Source: CAVQYV01 sp963718295 [NCBI: uncultured Methylomirabilota bacterium] (lineage in GTDB: Bacteria > Methylomirabilota > Methylomirabilia > CAVQYV01). From it: a stretch of 64,000 nucleotides of DNA. Both the position numbers and the translations under genes were made by a program. Under the pieces are notes generated by a model, which was not told where the DNA came from, made no database searches, and saw nothing but the letters and a program-made list of their open reading frames with translations. Shown one piece after another: positions 27,408 through 38,818 of this stretch (the first letter of the stretch is position 1; each line of letters opens with the position of its first letter). The stretch lies in assembly GCA_963718295.1 (NCBI GenBank), contig CAVQYV010000006.1, positions 248,001 through 312,000 on the forward strand, in the 5' to 3' direction.

Positions 27408-28490
27408 ATGGCTCAACGTACCCCACAGATTGAACAGATTGCCAGTTTATCGATCGTCGGGCTGCTCGTCATTGGGAGCATCGTGATCGTCCTTCCCTTC
27501 CTGCCTGCCATCCTGTGGGCCATCATCTTCGTGGTAACCACCTGGCCTTTTTTTGTGAGAGTGGAAAAGGTCCTGGGAGGAAGAACCAGCCTGGCAGCCG
27601 TGTCTCTCACCTTCCTCCTCGCCCTGATCTTCTTTCTGCCCCTGGTCTATGTGGCCTCCAAACTTGTCAGTCAGGCACCGATCCTGTTCGACCATGCGCA
27701 GGGGTGGATGGAAAAGGGCCTGGGTCCCCCGCCCCTTTGGCTCGAGGGTTTGCCGTTGGTTGGCGCAGGACTCGATGGGATTTGGCGGGGCATCGGTCAT
27801 GATACCCCAAAGCTGATCGAGATGGTCAAACCTTACATGAAGGATCTATTGCTCCTAATCGCAAGTGCCGGGGCCGGAGTGGGCCGGATCATTCTGTTGA
27901 CGATGCTCAGCCTGATTCTTTTCTTCTTCCTCCTCAAGGAAGGGCGATCGATCCGAGAAGGCCTCGAAACAATGGCCGTCCGCCTGGGCGGAGAAAAGGG
28001 GCGCCACCTTCTTTTCGTGGCCGGGTCCACCATGCGCTCGGTGGTTTTTGGGATCCTCGGCACCGCGGTGGTTCAGGGAATCTTGGCGATCTTTGGCCTC
28101 TGGATATCAGGGGTCCCCGGCCCGGTCTTTCTGGGGATCGTGGCAGGGTTGGTAGCCCTCATCCCAGTCGGTGTGATCCAGGTGGTCCTGCTGCCGGCCG
28201 CAGGATGGCTGATCTACAAAGGCCAGATCGGATGGGGAATCTTTCTCTTCATCTGGTCTTTTTCCGTGATTGGCAATGTGGACAACGTGATCCGCCCGAT
28301 GCTGATTAGCCGGGGCGCCAAAGTTCCCTTCCTCGTGGTGTTGCTCGGCGTGCTGGGCGGACTCGCTGTTGGCGGGATTCTCGGCCTTTTCGTGGGCGCG
28401 ACCATTCTGTCCGTGTTTTACACGATGTTGAAGGAATGGGTCGCGGTGGAAGGCGAGAATTCGGGTGCCGGCCAAACCCATGAAGGATAG
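27408..28490 (+). CDS. AI-2E family (PerM/YdiK-type) transporter
   Basis: The 360-residue membrane protein has eight helices and the family pattern: paired N-terminal helices (IVLPFLPAILWAIIFVVTTW), a soluble segment (about 75-150), and a C-terminal bundle with LVALIPVGVIQVVLLPAAGW and VIGNVDNVIRPMLISRGAK. Members have been linked to export of autoinducer-2 or to Na+/H+ exchange. The substrate here is open. It sits between pyk and pgk in the glycolytic cluster and is unbroken. Confidence 0.88.
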   Translation: MAQRTPQIEQIASLSIVGLLVIGSIVIVLPFLPAILWAIIFVVTTWPFFVRVEKVLGGRTSLAAVSLTFLLALIFFLPLVYVASKLVSQAPILFDHAQGWMEKGLGPPPLWLEGLPLVGAGLDGIWRGIGHDTPKLIEMVKPYMKDLLLLIASAGAGVGRIILLTMLSLILFFFLLKEGRSIREGLETMAVRLGGEKGRHLLFVAGSTMRSVVFGILGTAVVQGILAIFGLWISGVPGPVFLGIVAGLVALIPVGVIQVVLLPAAGWLIYKGQIGWGIFLFIWSFSVIGNVDNVIRPMLISRGAKVPFLVVLLGVLGGLAVGGILGLFVGATILSVFYTMLKEWVAVEGENSGAGQTHEG

Positions 28491-28580
28491 AATAAAGCAA
28501 AGGGAAAGGGAAATCAGAGTACCTACCAAGGCAGAGCCCTGAACCTCATAGGGCTCAGGAAAGCAATAAGGGGGAAGATC

Positions 28581-31113
<2,533 letters not shown>

Positions 31114-31131
31114 GGGTGGGGAGTGGATCAC

Positions 31132-31882
31132 ATGCACAAACTCGTTTTAATGAGACACGGTGAGAGCACTTGGAACAAGGAGAACCTATTTACTGGTTGG
31201 ACGGACGTGGACCTTTCAGAAAAGGGCATTGAAGAAGCCAAGGAAGGAGGTCGTGTTCTCAAAGAGCAGGGATATGCCTTCGATATCGCCTTCACCATCT
31301 GTTTTGAAGCGGGCGATACGAACCCTTTGGATTGTCATGAGTGAGATGGATCTCATGTGGATACCCGTGATCCGGGACTGGCGCTTGAACGAGCGCCATT
31401 ACGGGGCTCTGCAAGGTCTTAATAAGGCGCAGATGGCGGCGAAGTTCGGGGAGACACAGGTCAAGATCTGGAGGCGGAGTTACGACATCCGTCCCCCGGC
31501 CTTAGAGGAAACGGATCCCCGAAATCCCGCGAAGGATCTGCGTTACAAGGAATTGAAGAAAGAGGAGATTCCGCTCACGGAGTGTCTGAAGGACACGGTG
31601 GAGCGCTTTCTTCCGTGCTGGCACGAGGTCATTGCGCCCGCTGTCCGCTCGGGAAAACGAGTCCTCGTCGCAGCCCACGGGAACAGCCTGCGGGCTCTTG
31701 TGAAGTACCTCGACAATATTCCCGAGGAAGTGATTCCGGAGGTGAACATCCCGACGGGCATGCCCCTGATCTACGAGTTGAAGGACGATCTAAAGCCGAT
31801 ACGGAACTACTATCTTGGCGATCCCGAAAAGGTGAAGAAAGCCATGGAGGCGGTCGCAAGCCAGGCCAAAGCCAAAAAGTGA
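31132..31882 (+). CDS. gpmA: 2,3-BPG-dependent phosphoglycerate mutase, one frameshift
   Basis: Interconverts 3- and 2-phosphoglycerate through a phosphohistidine. The catalytic segment [10 protein letters not shown] lies near the start, with ERHYGALQG and [15 protein letters not shown] further on, all in the expected order. The frame from ATG 31132 breaks at A31297. Dropping that base turns ICFE into [11 protein letters not shown], the family sequence. With the correction the enzyme is about 249 residues, a normal length. A single-base insertion, real or an error, is the simplest reading. Confidence 0.92.
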
Positions 31883-32053
31883 AAGATGAGATCAAGGGGA
31901 GGACTTACCACAGAATCGGGGAGGGCCTGGAGACTGCGCAATTGGAGGCTTGGAGTCCTGTGATCCCTTCTCCGACGTCTTAGCGGTGAAAGTCCAAAGG
32001 AGAAGGCTTTTCCGCTACCTTTAGATCACGGAGGCTTCTGGAAGGAGTTGAAG

Positions 32054-33050
32054 ATGGGCGGAGGGAAAAGAGAGCGCGATTCTTGCCGGAGACATCGGCG
32101 GGACCAATACCCGCCTGGCGATGATAGAGATCGTGAAGGGACACTTCAACTTTCTCGCTGAAGAAACCTTCCCGAGCCGTGAAGAGCTGAGTCTTGAGAG
32201 TGCCCTGCGCAAATTCCTGTCGAATGCTTTGCATCCCGTCACACGGGCCTGTCTGGGAGTCGCTGGGCCTGTCCGCGATGGTCGCTGTGAGGCCACCAAT
32301 TTGCCGTGGGTGATCGATTCCCAAAAGATCGCGCTGCAACTCAACCTCCCCCTGGTTGGTCTGATCAATGACTTGGAGGCCAATGCGTATGGGATTGCCG
32401 CACTTGAGACCAAAGACTTGGAGGTCCTCAATCAGGGCACTCATGACGCACAAGGAAATCGAGCCGTCATCTCTGCGGGCACGGGACTTGGCGAAGTGGG
32501 TCTCTTCTGGGACGGCAGGGAATACAGGCCTTTTGCATCCGAGGGTGGCCATGCTGATTTTGCGCCTCGGAATCACCTTGAAATGGATCTGTTAGACTAT
32601 TTGCTGAAGCGACATTCCCGAGTGAGCGCCGAGCGTGTGATCTCCGGGCCGGGGCTGTTCAACATTTACCAATTCCTTAAGGACACGGGACGCGCTGAAG
32701 AAGAGGCATGGCTTGTTGACCAGATGCGTCAACAGGATCCCCCGGCTGTGATCACGGAGAATGCCCTCGAAGGGAGGAGTTCGCTCTGCATGCAGGCCCT
32801 CGATCTCTTCGTCTCCCTCTATGGCGCCGAGGCAGGAAATCTGGCCTTAAAAGTCATGGCCACAGGAGGGGTATTTCTCGGTGGAGGGATCGCACCCAAG
32901 ATCATCGCTAAGTTAAGGGACCCGGTCTTCATGAACGCTTTTACCGCCAAGGGGCGAATGAAGCCCCTGCTCCAAGCGATGCCTGTCCGAGTGATCCTGA
33001 ACCCCAAGGCAGCCCTTCTCGGTGCAGCCCGCTGTGCCATGCGACAGTAG
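32054..33050 (+). CDS. glk: Glucokinase (ROK-unrelated, Glk type), frameshift at N-terminus
   Basis: Phosphorylates glucose with ATP. The ATP-binding segment AGDIGGTNTRLAMIEIV and later SAGTGLGEVGLFW, ASEGGHADFAPRN and VISGPGLFNIY match bacterial Glk. The only good start is ATG 32054 behind AAGGAG, but it is one base out of frame with AGDIGGTN. The shift falls in the run GGGAAAAGAGAG near 32063-32074. After correction the length is about 331 residues. The rest of the gene is intact, ending in VFLGGGIAPKI and the tail. It lies 26 bases before the porin gene. Confidence 0.88.
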
Positions 33051-33076
33051 AACGTCAAGGGCATGTTGGTTTCGGT

Positions 33077-34252
33077 ATGAGAGAATGGATCACCCTTGGA
33101 ATAACAGCCCTGGTGATGCTCCTCTGGGGGAGTGCGCCTATCCTGGCACAGGAGTACATCCGGGATGGGGAGCCCACCCCCGAGTCGGTCGATCAGGTGG
33201 TTACGCCTTTCGACCAGACCTTTCAAGAGAAGCCCAGCCCTCCAGGGCTTTTTCCCGGCCTTAAGGAGAAGTTGAAGGATACCCCGCCCTTCTTACGGGA
33301 CACGAAGCTCGATCTCAACTTCCGGACGTACTATTTTTATCGCGATCAGTATGACGACAGCAAGAGCGAGGCCTGGGCCCTGGGGGGATCTCTTTTCTAC
33401 CGGTCCGGCTGGCTGCTCGATCGCTTCGGCGTGGGAGCCGTGCTCTATACTTCCCAACCGCTCTACGCACCGGACGACCGGGATGGGACGGGACTCCTCA
33501 AGACGGGCCAGCATGGCTACACGGTGGTTGGACAGCTCTACGGAAGGGTGAAAATCTTCGAAGACCATTTCATCAATATTTATCGATACGAATACAACAC
33601 CCCTTTCATCAACAAAGACGAAAGCCGCATGACCCCAAACACCTTCGAGGGCTATACATTTCGATTCAGATGACATCATCAACATCTTCTACACGGAAGG
33701 CACATACAGGCTCTTCGTGACGGATCGCCTCGGCATGCTCTTCTCGGCCCAGTTTACTGGCCAGCGGAGCGTTGGGGGAGATCTTCTGAAGAATTATTCC
33801 TTCGAGACGAACCAGTTCGGAATGAAGGCTGAGATGAGCTATGAGAGAGGTATCCTCGCCCTTGCCTATACGAGAGATTCCAAGGGAGCCGACCTTCAGA
33901 ACCCCTGGAGCGGCCATCCAGGTTATACCAGTGTGCAGGTGCAGAGTTTCAACAGGGCAGGAGAAAATCCTTCATGGCAAGGGTCTCTTACAACTTCGCG
34001 CGTCTTGGTCTCGAGGGCATCGCCGCGTATGCTCTCTTTGTCCACGGATGGGGAAGGATAGACCCATCCACCAAGGACCCGGTGGCGAACGAGAACGAAT
34101 TTGACGCCGATATCCAGTGGCGACCCCAATGGAAATCTCTCAAGGGCCTCTGGTTCCGAGTGCGATATGCCAATGTTCATCAGTATGAAGGGCCTAAGAA
34201 CACGATCAACGACTTTCGCGTGATCGTGAATTATGATTTGCCTTTGCTCTGA
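33077..34252 (+). pseudogene. OprD-like outer-membrane porin with frameshifts and a probable internal deletion
   Basis: A signal peptide (ITALVMLLWGSAPILAQ) leads a beta-barrel protein: alternating strands with LDLNFRTYYFYRDQYDD, then INIFYTEGTYRLFVTDRLG and a C-terminal strand ending VIVNYDLPLL. It resembles OprD-type porins that admit small organic nutrients. The frame breaks near A33668, between TFEGYTFRF and DDIINIFY. The spacing is much shorter than expected there, so tens of residues of barrel are probably missing. A second shift lies near 33967 in GGAGAAAATCC. Its place between glk and pgm suggests sugar uptake. Confidence 0.65.
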
Positions 34253-34319
34253 GGACTTGGAATTGTCCCTTTCATTCTGTCCTCCGGATTCGGCCGTCTC
34301 GCCCGAAAGGAGAATCGCC

Positions 34320-35661
34320 ATGACCCTATCCCCGCTCGCCGGTCAACCGGCCCCGGCTGAGTTGCTGATTGACATCGACAGGCTTTTGAACGAATATTAC
34401 ACGCGCCGGCCGGATGCAAGCGACCCACAACAATTGGTCCATTTCGGCACCAGCGGCCATCGCGGGTCTCCCGAGGAGGACACATTCACCGAGGCCCACA
34501 TTCTGGCCATCACCCAGGCGATCTGTGAGTACCGACGCGGCCAGGGGACCAATGGTCCCCTTTTCATGGGCAAGGACACCCACGCCGTGTCGGCCCCGGC
34601 CGAGCGCACGGCGCTCGAGGTACTGGCGGCCAACGGCATCGAGACGATGATCCAGCGTGATGACGGCTTCACTCCGACCCCGGTCATCTCCCACGCCATC
34701 CTCTGTCACAACCGCGGCCGCAAAGAAGGGTTGGCCGACGGCATCGTGATTACGCCGTCCCACAACCCGCCCCGTGACGGCGGATTCAAGTACAACCCTC
34801 CCCACGGTGGTCCTGCGGACACCCACGTCACGAAATGGATCGAAGAGAGGGCCAACGCGATACTGCGTGCCGGCAACCGGCCGGTTCGAAATCGCCTTCG
34901 GAAACGATACCGATGCAGACCGGCATGGCATCGTGACCCGCTCGATGGGGCTGATGAATCCGAACCATTACTTGGCCGTGTCCATCCATTACCTTCTCAC
35001 CCACCGGCCTGGATGGCCAGAAACAGCAGCCGTTGGCAAGACCCTCGTCAGCAGCGTCCTCATCGACCGGGTGGTCGAGGCCCTTGGGCGCAAGCTGTCG
35101 GAAGTGCCGGTTGGGTTTAAATGGTTTGTGGAAGGTTTGCTCACCGGTGCCTACTGCTTCGGCGGAGAGGAGAGTGCGGGAGCAAGCTTCCTGAGGCGGG
35201 ACGGCACCGTGTGGACGACCGACAAGGACGGTCCCATCATGGATCTGCTGGCAGCAGAGATGACCGCACGCACCGGAAAGGATCCCGGTGATCTCTACCG
35301 GGAACTCGCGGCCCAGCTTGGAGAACCATGTTACACACGGATCGACGTGCCCGCCACGCCGGCCGAGAAGGCTGCCATGGAGCACCTCTCCCCTGAGGCG
35401 ATCACTGCCAAGGAGCTGGCAGGCGAGCCGATCCTGGCCAAGCTGTCTACCGCTCCGGGGAACGGGGCACCGATCGGTGGCCTGAAGGTCGTTACGGCGA
35501 GCGGGTGGTTTGCGGCTCGACCGTCGGGAACGGAGAACATTTATAAGGTCTACGCAGAAAGTTTCAGAGACCAGGCCCACCTGGATCTGATCGTCAGGGA
35601 GGCGCAGGTGATCGTGGGCAGAACGCTGGCGGACATGGAGCATGGGGGACGGCCGACGTAG
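34320..35661 (+). pseudogene. pgm: Phosphoglucomutase (Pgm type) with internal deletion
   Basis: Interconverts glucose 1- and 6-phosphate. The N-terminal third is sound: HFGTSGHRGSPEEDTF, FMGKDTHAVS, GFTPTPVISHAI and the phosphoserine loop [20 protein letters not shown]. After ANAILRAGN (about 34878) the sequence jumps, with a frame change, to [19 protein letters not shown], the metal-binding loop, skipping about 100 residues. The C-terminal part is intact ([29 protein letters not shown]). ATG 34320 follows GGAGAATCGCC. As it stands the product would be inactive. Confidence 0.88.
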
Positions 35662-36206
35662 ATGTGATGGACGAAGTGACCCCTAAGGGCGTAGAGACTG
35701 AGGACCAAAGTGGAGGAGTCTTTGCCGAACCGCCATCGGTAACCTGTATGGCGTCACCAGTCTCTGGATGACCGAAAGTCTCAACTAAGGTATCGAGGTG
35801 ACAAAAGGAAGAGGGGTACTTGAGGGTATTACGGATCACGGGCCTGCTCAGGAAGTCTGAGTTGGACGCGGCCCTCGAGGCTGAGGCAAAGGAATGGGGA
35901 CCTGCAACTCGCGTTAGGGTGTTGATCATCAAGGTAGCCACCTCGCCTCGAAGGCGAGGGGTCCTTGAACTTCCTGTCGACGGAAAGTCGACATCTTAAA
36001 TGCCAAACCTTTGTTTGAGGTTGGCACAAAAACAGAATTCGCTCATGGTCGGCTTGGCCCCAGAATCACTCAGGACCAAGCCAATGTTGATCGGCCGACC
36101 GTTGCGCGAATACTTCCTTCGCCTGAAGGCGACGGATTTCGACCGTCCCCGAGAGGGACAGTGAACCTGTTTGTGTTCGTATTCTTTCTACCTGGGAGGG
36201 TAAAAC
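35662..36206 (+). other. 545-base gene-free stretch with tandem stem-loops
   Basis: I find no convincing gene here. From 35941 it is packed with short perfect stems: CCTCGCC/GGCGAGG (35941-35959), TGTCGAC/GTCGACA (35975-35993), TGCCAA(A)CC/GGTTGGCA (about 36001-36026), TCGCCT/AGGCGA (36119-36132), the overlapping GACGG/CCGTC (36131-36147) and GTCCC/GGGAC (36145-36159). It precedes the outer-membrane protein gene, so it could be a structured leader or the relic of a small mobile element. No transposase was found. Confidence 0.45.
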
Positions 36207-37055
36207 ATGAAAAAGATGCTTTGGATATGGATAGCCTTTATATGGGTTGCAAGCATGCCTCAGCTGGCCGCTGCCGCGCAAGAGGACGAAAAGACCAAAC
36301 CGTGGGAGCATTTCAGCCTCAATATAGGGGGGTTTGTTACCACCCTGAATTCGGATGTCCGCATCGACTCCAAATCTGGAGTGGGAATCGATATCGACGG
36401 AGAGAACACCCTGGGATTGGATTCTTCGATGACTGTTTTTAGGGCAGAGGCGGTGTTTCGCTTCCCCAGTAGCCTACGCCATCGCTTCGATCTCGGCTAT
36501 TTCGAGCTCCGCCGAAATGGTACCAAAACCATCCAAAAAGACATCGAAATCAGGGATCAGGTTTTCACCGCAGGCGCCCGTTTGGACAGCTCAATGGATT
36601 TGAAACTCATTAGGGGCGCATACAGCTATTCCTTTTTTCAGGATGACCGTTTTGACCTTGGCGTATCGGTCGGGGCCTACGTTACACCTGTCACATTGAG
36701 TTTCAAGAGCTCGAACTTGGAAGGGTCAGAGGGTCGCGTTTCCAAGACAGAAAGCTCTACCCTGCTGCTTCCGGTATTGGGGGTGCGTTTTGATTTCGCC
36801 ATCACCCCTAAGCTTTTTCTCAAACAGAATATCGACCTCTTCTATTTGGAGTACGAGGGCTCCCAGGCCAGTCTTGTGGATGCGAGAATCGCGCTCGAGT
36901 ATAACATCTGGAGATACCTTGGATTAGGCGTTGCATACGAGGTGTTTCACGTGCAGGTCGAATCAGAGAAAGGGGATTTCCTGGGCTTGGATTATGGGGG
37001 GCAATTGAGAGTCGATTATGGGGGAGTCTTTCTCTACGCCAAGATTTGTTATTGA
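36207..37055 (+). CDS. Outer-membrane beta-barrel protein
   Basis: The 282-residue protein has a signal peptide (WIAFIWVASMPQLAAAAQ) and then alternating hydrophobic residues typical of an eight- to twelve-strand barrel, e.g. HRFDLGYFELRR, LKLIRGAYSYSFF and LGLGVAYEVFHVQV, ending with an aromatic residue (LYAKICY) as barrel proteins usually do. I cannot name a substrate or family. It follows a stretch of tandem stem-loops. GGGAGGGTAAAAC precedes ATG 36207. Confidence 0.7.
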   Translation: MKKMLWIWIAFIWVASMPQLAAAAQEDEKTKPWEHFSLNIGGFVTTLNSDVRIDSKSGVGIDIDGENTLGLDSSMTVFRAEAVFRFPSSLRHRFDLGYFELRRNGTKTIQKDIEIRDQVFTAGARLDSSMDLKLIRGAYSYSFFQDDRFDLGVSVGAYVTPVTLSFKSSNLEGSEGRVSKTESSTLLLPVLGVRFDFAITPKLFLKQNIDLFYLEYEGSQASLVDARIALEYNIWRYLGLGVAYEVFHVQVESEKGDFLGLDYGGQLRVDYGGVFLYAKICY

Positions 37056-37178
37056 GGAGCCCATGGGGTACGGTCTGCCAGAGGCTGGGCCGGGCACATG
37101 GATGAAAGAGGCCCGACATGGTCGGCAGTGACCCCATGACTCATGCGATAGGCGTGGCGTCACGAGAATGGATTCAGC

Positions 37179-37301
37179 ATGAACAAGATGAGGGTAGTCG
37201 CTCATCCGCTGGCGATTTCACGTCGCCAAATACGCCCGTGGGAAACGTGTTCAATAGAGGACCCCGTGCCTGCGCGCGGCCCAGTTGGGAGAGAGGTCAT
37301 C
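37179..37301 (+). repeat. Conserved leader, copy B, upstream of patatin 2
   Basis: This is the partner of 23071-23193. Both small stems are preserved (GATGAG/CTCATC at 37187-37206, TGGCGA/TCGCCA at 37210-37228). Similarity continues through the signal peptide of the following gene and then falls off. Sequences before the leading ATGAACAAGATG are unrelated in the two copies, so the duplicated unit has a sharp left edge. Confidence 0.65.
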
Positions 37302-38699
37302 GTGAAAGGGCGATCGCCGGTGTTTCTATCCACGGTGTTGCTGGCTATCCTCGGAGCCGGCTGCGCGCATTACCCTGTCAACCAGCCACTGAAACAGGTC
37401 AGCGCCGATTCCGGCTATAGACCAGCACTGAAATACCAGCAAAGAGCCTCCGAAACCTCGCACAGCCTGATATTGTACTTGACCTTTTCCGGTGGTGGGA
37501 CCCGGGCCGCCGCTTTATCCTACGGGGTTCTGGAGGAGCTGCGGAGAGTAGAGGTGATCACCGATGGCAAAAAGCGACGGCTTCTGGATGAGATCGATGT
37601 GATATCGAGTGTGTCCGGAGGAAGTTTTACTGCTGGGTATTTTGGCCTCTTCGGAGACCGCATTTTCGAGGACTTCGAGAGCAAGTTTCTGAAGAAGAAC
37701 ATCCAAGGGGCCCTTGCCGTGAGGACCTATTTGAATCCCATCAACTGGTTCCGCCTCGCCTCGGCCTTCTTCGATCGCAGCGATCTCGCGGCCGAATATT
37801 ATGACAAACAGGTATTTGACGGGGGGACTTTTGCGGATCTCGCCGCCCAAAAAGGGCCGTATGTGATCATGAATGCGACGGAGATGACCCATGGGGTCAG
37901 GGTAGGGTTCAATCAGGATGCATTTGATGGGATCTGCTCCGACCTCTCCAGCTTTCCCGTGGCAAGGGCTGCTGCCGCCTCCTCGGCGGTCCCCATGGTA
38001 TTGAGTCCCATCACCGTACGCAATTATGCAGGGACCTGCGGCCTTGACACGCAGGAGAGAATCCAAAAGGTGCTGATGGACCCCCAAGCCTCGCAACGGG
38101 CGTTCTATCTGGCGAATAGCGTGGCACCCCTCCTGGACTCCGCCAAGAAACCCTATCTTCACCTGGTGGATGGAGGGGTGGCTGACAATCTGGGCCTGAG
38201 GGCAGTCCTGGATCAAGCCCTCCTTAAAGGCAGCGTTTGGGAGACGATCAAGGGGACTCCGCTGGAAAACGTCCACCGAGTTGTCTTTATTGTGGTGAAT
38301 GCGGAGACGCAGCCCGATACCAAGTGGGATAGATTGGCGAAAATCCCTCCCCTTGGCGCGGTGTTTTCCTCTTACTCCTCGATAGGGATCGAGCGGTACA
38401 ACCAGGAGACGATTGCTCTCCTGCGAGAGAGCGCCAAATCCTGGGTGGAGGAGATCAAGAGAGAGAGGTGCAAGGAAGGAGGACTCTCGTCAGAGCCCGG
38501 CTCCTGTGAGGATATAGAGATCTATGTGGTGGAGGTGAAGTTTGACGCCTTGAAGGACGAGGCGGAGCGATTGTACTTCCAGGGGTTGCCCACTTCCTTC
38601 AAGTTGGATCCGGAGCAGGTGGACAAGTTGCGGGAGGTGGCGCATCGAATCCTGATGGAGTCTGAGGAGTTCCAGAGGTTCTTGGGCAGCCTTCAGTGA
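37302..38699 (+). CDS. Patatin-like phospholipase lipoprotein, second copy
   Basis: Paralogue of the gene at 23.2 kb, 465 residues. The lipobox LAILGAGC, oxyanion loop TFSGGGTRAAALSYG, nucleophile elbow SVSGGSF and catalytic LVDGGVADN are all present. I chose GTG 37302 because it matches the start of the paralogue. GAGAGGTCATC lies upstream. Both end in EEFQRFLGSLQ/EFQRLVQDLK-like helices. Both copies are unbroken although genes between them are not, which suggests both are under selection. Substrate is unknown. Family members act as lipases or phospholipases. Confidence 0.88.
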   Translation: MKGRSPVFLSTVLLAILGAGCAHYPVNQPLKQVSADSGYRPALKYQQRASETSHSLILYLTFSGGGTRAAALSYGVLEELRRVEVITDGKKRRLLDEIDVISSVSGGSFTAGYFGLFGDRIFEDFESKFLKKNIQGALAVRTYLNPINWFRLASAFFDRSDLAAEYYDKQVFDGGTFADLAAQKGPYVIMNATEMTHGVRVGFNQDAFDGICSDLSSFPVARAAAASSAVPMVLSPITVRNYAGTCGLDTQERIQKVLMDPQASQRAFYLANSVAPLLDSAKKPYLHLVDGGVADNLGLRAVLDQALLKGSVWETIKGTPLENVHRVVFIVVNAETQPDTKWDRLAKIPPLGAVFSSYSSIGIERYNQETIALLRESAKSWVEEIKRERCKEGGLSSEPGSCEDIEIYVVEVKFDALKDEAERLYFQGLPTSFKLDPEQVDKLREVAHRILMESEEFQRFLGSLQ

Positions 38700-38818
38700 G
38701 CCATCTCCCGGGAACGACGCGGCTGCGATGTCCACAATGCAATGTTTCGTGCAATCTTCCGTGGCGGAAATAATCATAGTTGGTCTTCTATCGACCCCTT
38801 GGGGAAAGGAGTCATGCC

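Noticed and set aside
35594-35941. Minus-strand 115-residue open frame after pgm
   Set aside because: Its start overlaps the hairpin region, it runs into the end of pgm, and its composition is not protein-like.
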